NCBI GenBank assembly: GCA_964515805.1
Contig: CAZEUZ010000128.1
Location: 1 to 7,065 of the forward strand
Reading direction: 5' to 3'
DNA from: CAZEUZ01 sp964515805
GTDB lineage: Bacteria; Pseudomonadota; Gammaproteobacteria; Pseudomonadales; Cellvibrionaceae
Length of the DNA: 7,065 nucleotides
Shown piece by piece: positions 5,874 to 7,065 of the stretch. Position numbers and translations under genes: made by a program. Within the stretch, counting starts at the first letter, position 1. Every line of letters begins with the position of its first letter. Under the pieces are notes generated by a model. It was not told the DNA's origin. It did not search any database and saw only the letters and a program-made list of their open reading frames with translations.

Positions 5874-6728
5874 ATGAAAACTACTTTATTCATTCTACTT
5901 CAACACCTTGTACCGCAGCATTTTCTATCGCGAGTAGTGGGATGGTTCGCCAATACCCAAATCAAGTGTATTAAAAAACCCTTTATTCACTGTTTTATCA
6001 AGCGCTATCAGGTGGATATGTCCATTGCTGCAGACCCCAATCCCGACAGTTACCGCAATTTTAATGCATTCTTCACCCGGCCTCTCGCTGCTGGTCAGCG
6101 GCCTATCAGTGAAAATAGTCAACATATCGTCTGCCCTGCCGATGGCGGCATCAGTCAAATTGGCCCTATTGAGGGTGGCCGTATTTTTCAAGCAAAAGGC
6201 CACTATTTCACCCTGGAAGAGCTACTGGGGGGCGACTCGCAATTGGCTAAGCCTTTTCATAATGGATTATTCGCCACTATTTATCTCTCACCCAAAGATT
6301 ATCATCGCGTACATATGCCATACACGGGATCTTTGACAACGATGATTCACGTGCCAGGTAAATTATTTTCCGTTAATACCACCACTACCGCCAAGGTCCC
6401 AGGCTTATTTGCACGCAATGAACGAGTCATCGCGCTATTTGACACGAGTATAGGGCCGATGGCCGTTATCATGGTGGGTGCGATGATTGTCGCCGGCATC
6501 GAGACTGTTTGGGGCGGTCAAATAACGCCTATCAAAAATCGTGTCCAAACGATTCATTATGGCAGTAATCAATCGGCAATCGCACTGGAAAAAGGTGAGG
6601 AAATGGGCCGCTTTATGCTTGGCTCTACGGCCATTGTACTATTTCCCAAGGATAGCATTGCATGGAGCGAGTCATTGTCTGCGCAGTCGTCGGTGGTGAT
6701 GGGACAACCACTAGGGACCGTTAATTAG
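5874..6728 (+). CDS. psd: Phosphatidylserine decarboxylase proenzyme
   Basis: Psd converts phosphatidylserine to phosphatidylethanolamine at the inner membrane. The 284-residue proenzyme cleaves itself to give a large beta and a small alpha subunit, with a pyruvoyl group formed from the new N-terminal serine. The cleavage motif FMLGSTAIVLF places the cut between G250 and S251. The other catalytic residues are visible: D90 in CPADGG and H147 in DYHRVHMP, the same numbers as in E. coli Psd. Conserved FNAFFTRPL, IFQAKGH, GKLFSVN and LFARNERV blocks are all present, and the length is normal. The frame is open back to an ATG at 5796 inside rhdA, but MKTTLFILLQHLVPQHFLS from 5874 matches the usual N-terminus. 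The ribosome binding site there is weak, so coupling to rhdA translation is plausible. The gene is last in the cluster and ends 3 bp from ubiD. Confidence 0.97.
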   Translation: MKTTLFILLQHLVPQHFLSRVVGWFANTQIKCIKKPFIHCFIKRYQVDMSIAADPNPDSYRNFNAFFTRPLAAGQRPISENSQHIVCPADGGISQIGPIEGGRIFQAKGHYFTLEELLGGDSQLAKPFHNGLFATIYLSPKDYHRVHMPYTGSLTTMIHVPGKLFSVNTTTTAKVPGLFARNERVIALFDTSIGPMAVIMVGAMIVAGIETVWGGQITPIKNRVQTIHYGSNQSAIALEKGEEMGRFMLGSTAIVLFPKDSIAWSESLSAQSSVVMGQPLGTVN

Positions 6729-6731
6729 CAC

Positions 6732-7065
6732 CTAAATAATATTTAACGAATCCCAGAGCTCGTCGATACGCCGCTTTACCGACGGCTCCATAGTAATCGG
6801 TTTGCCCCACTCTCTCGTAGTTTCTCCAGGCCACTTGTTAGTTGCATCCAGTCCCATTTTTGAACCGAGCCCAGAGACTGGCGAAGCAAAGTCCAAATAA
6901 TCAATAGGCGTGTTTTCCACCAGGGTAATATCTCGACTAGGGTCGGTTCGCGTGGTGATTGCCCAAATCACATCTTCCCAGCTACGCGCATTGATGTCGC
7001 TGTCAGTGACAATCACAAATTTAGTATACATAAACTGGCGCAAAAAAGACCAAACACCAAACATG
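6732..7065 (-). CDS. ubiD: UbiD 4-hydroxy-3-polyprenylbenzoate decarboxylase, C-terminal part
   Basis: About 111 codons of the C-terminus are present; the start lies beyond the right edge. UbiD uses prenylated FMN, made by UbiX, to decarboxylate 4-hydroxy-3-polyprenylbenzoate in ubiquinone synthesis. The visible part is highly characteristic: QFMYTKFVIVTDSDINARSW, VIWAITTRTDPSRD, then NTPIDYLDFASPVSGLGSK and GLDATNKWPGETTREWGKPI. ATG codons at 7062-7064 and further on are internal, because full-length proteins are roughly 490 residues. The stop is TAG at 6732-6734. The gene converges on psd with only 3 bp between the two stops, so transcripts from the two sides must overlap unless termination occurs inside the genes. 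No terminator hairpin is visible at the junction. Confidence 0.95.
   Translation of the reverse strand, partial: MFGVWSFLRQFMYTKFVIVTDSDINARSWEDVIWAITTRTDPSRDITLVENTPIDYLDFASPVSGLGSKMGLDATNKWPGETTREWGKPITMEPSVKRRIDELWDSLNII

Noticed and set aside
6025..6336. 103-codon plus-strand ORF inside psd
   Set aside because: It is an out-of-frame shadow of psd, whose own frame carries all catalytic motifs.

Overview
The window looks like ordinary chromosomal DNA from a gammaproteobacterium with moderate G+C, probably a marine or Pseudomonas/Cellvibrio-like lineage. The reasons are a tandem rhodanese (RhdA type) directly followed by phosphatidylserine decarboxylase, as in Pseudomonas; a HolD-like gene of the type found next to rimI; and LeuA, Trm112 (YcaR), HinT and UbiD proteins with gammaproteobacterial motifs. 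This assignment is inference from gene content. I see no tRNA, rRNA, CRISPR array, insertion sequence or phage gene.

Layout. Left arm, minus strand: leuA (2-isopropylmalate synthase) is followed after about 40 nt by a HolD-like DNA polymerase III psi gene that runs off the left edge. Positions 2317-2589 form an AT-rich divergent regulatory region with phased AGGAT sites, an inverted repeat and an 18-bp palindrome. A TATAAT box there lies just before an 18-codon, branched-chain-rich ORF that ends on the leuA start codon. Plus strand: a 316-residue membrane protein of the nucleoside-recognition/Gate type, convergent with a minus-strand secreted M23 peptidase-like gene (3579-4379).

Right arm, plus strand: four closely spaced genes form a probable operon. 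They are a Trm112/YcaR-like protein, a HinT-like HIT protein, rhdA and psd. psd ends 3 bp from the oppositely oriented end of ubiD, which runs off the right edge.

The genes serve separate housekeeping tasks: leucine synthesis, clamp loading, cell-wall processing, tRNA or protein modification, sulfur transfer, phosphatidylethanolamine synthesis and ubiquinone synthesis. I found no convincing new multi-gene system. The points most worth a second look are the leuA leader and its operator-like repeats, the long linker in the psi-like protein, the His-to-Asp change in the M23 zinc site, and a possible leaderless promoter for the Trm112 gene.
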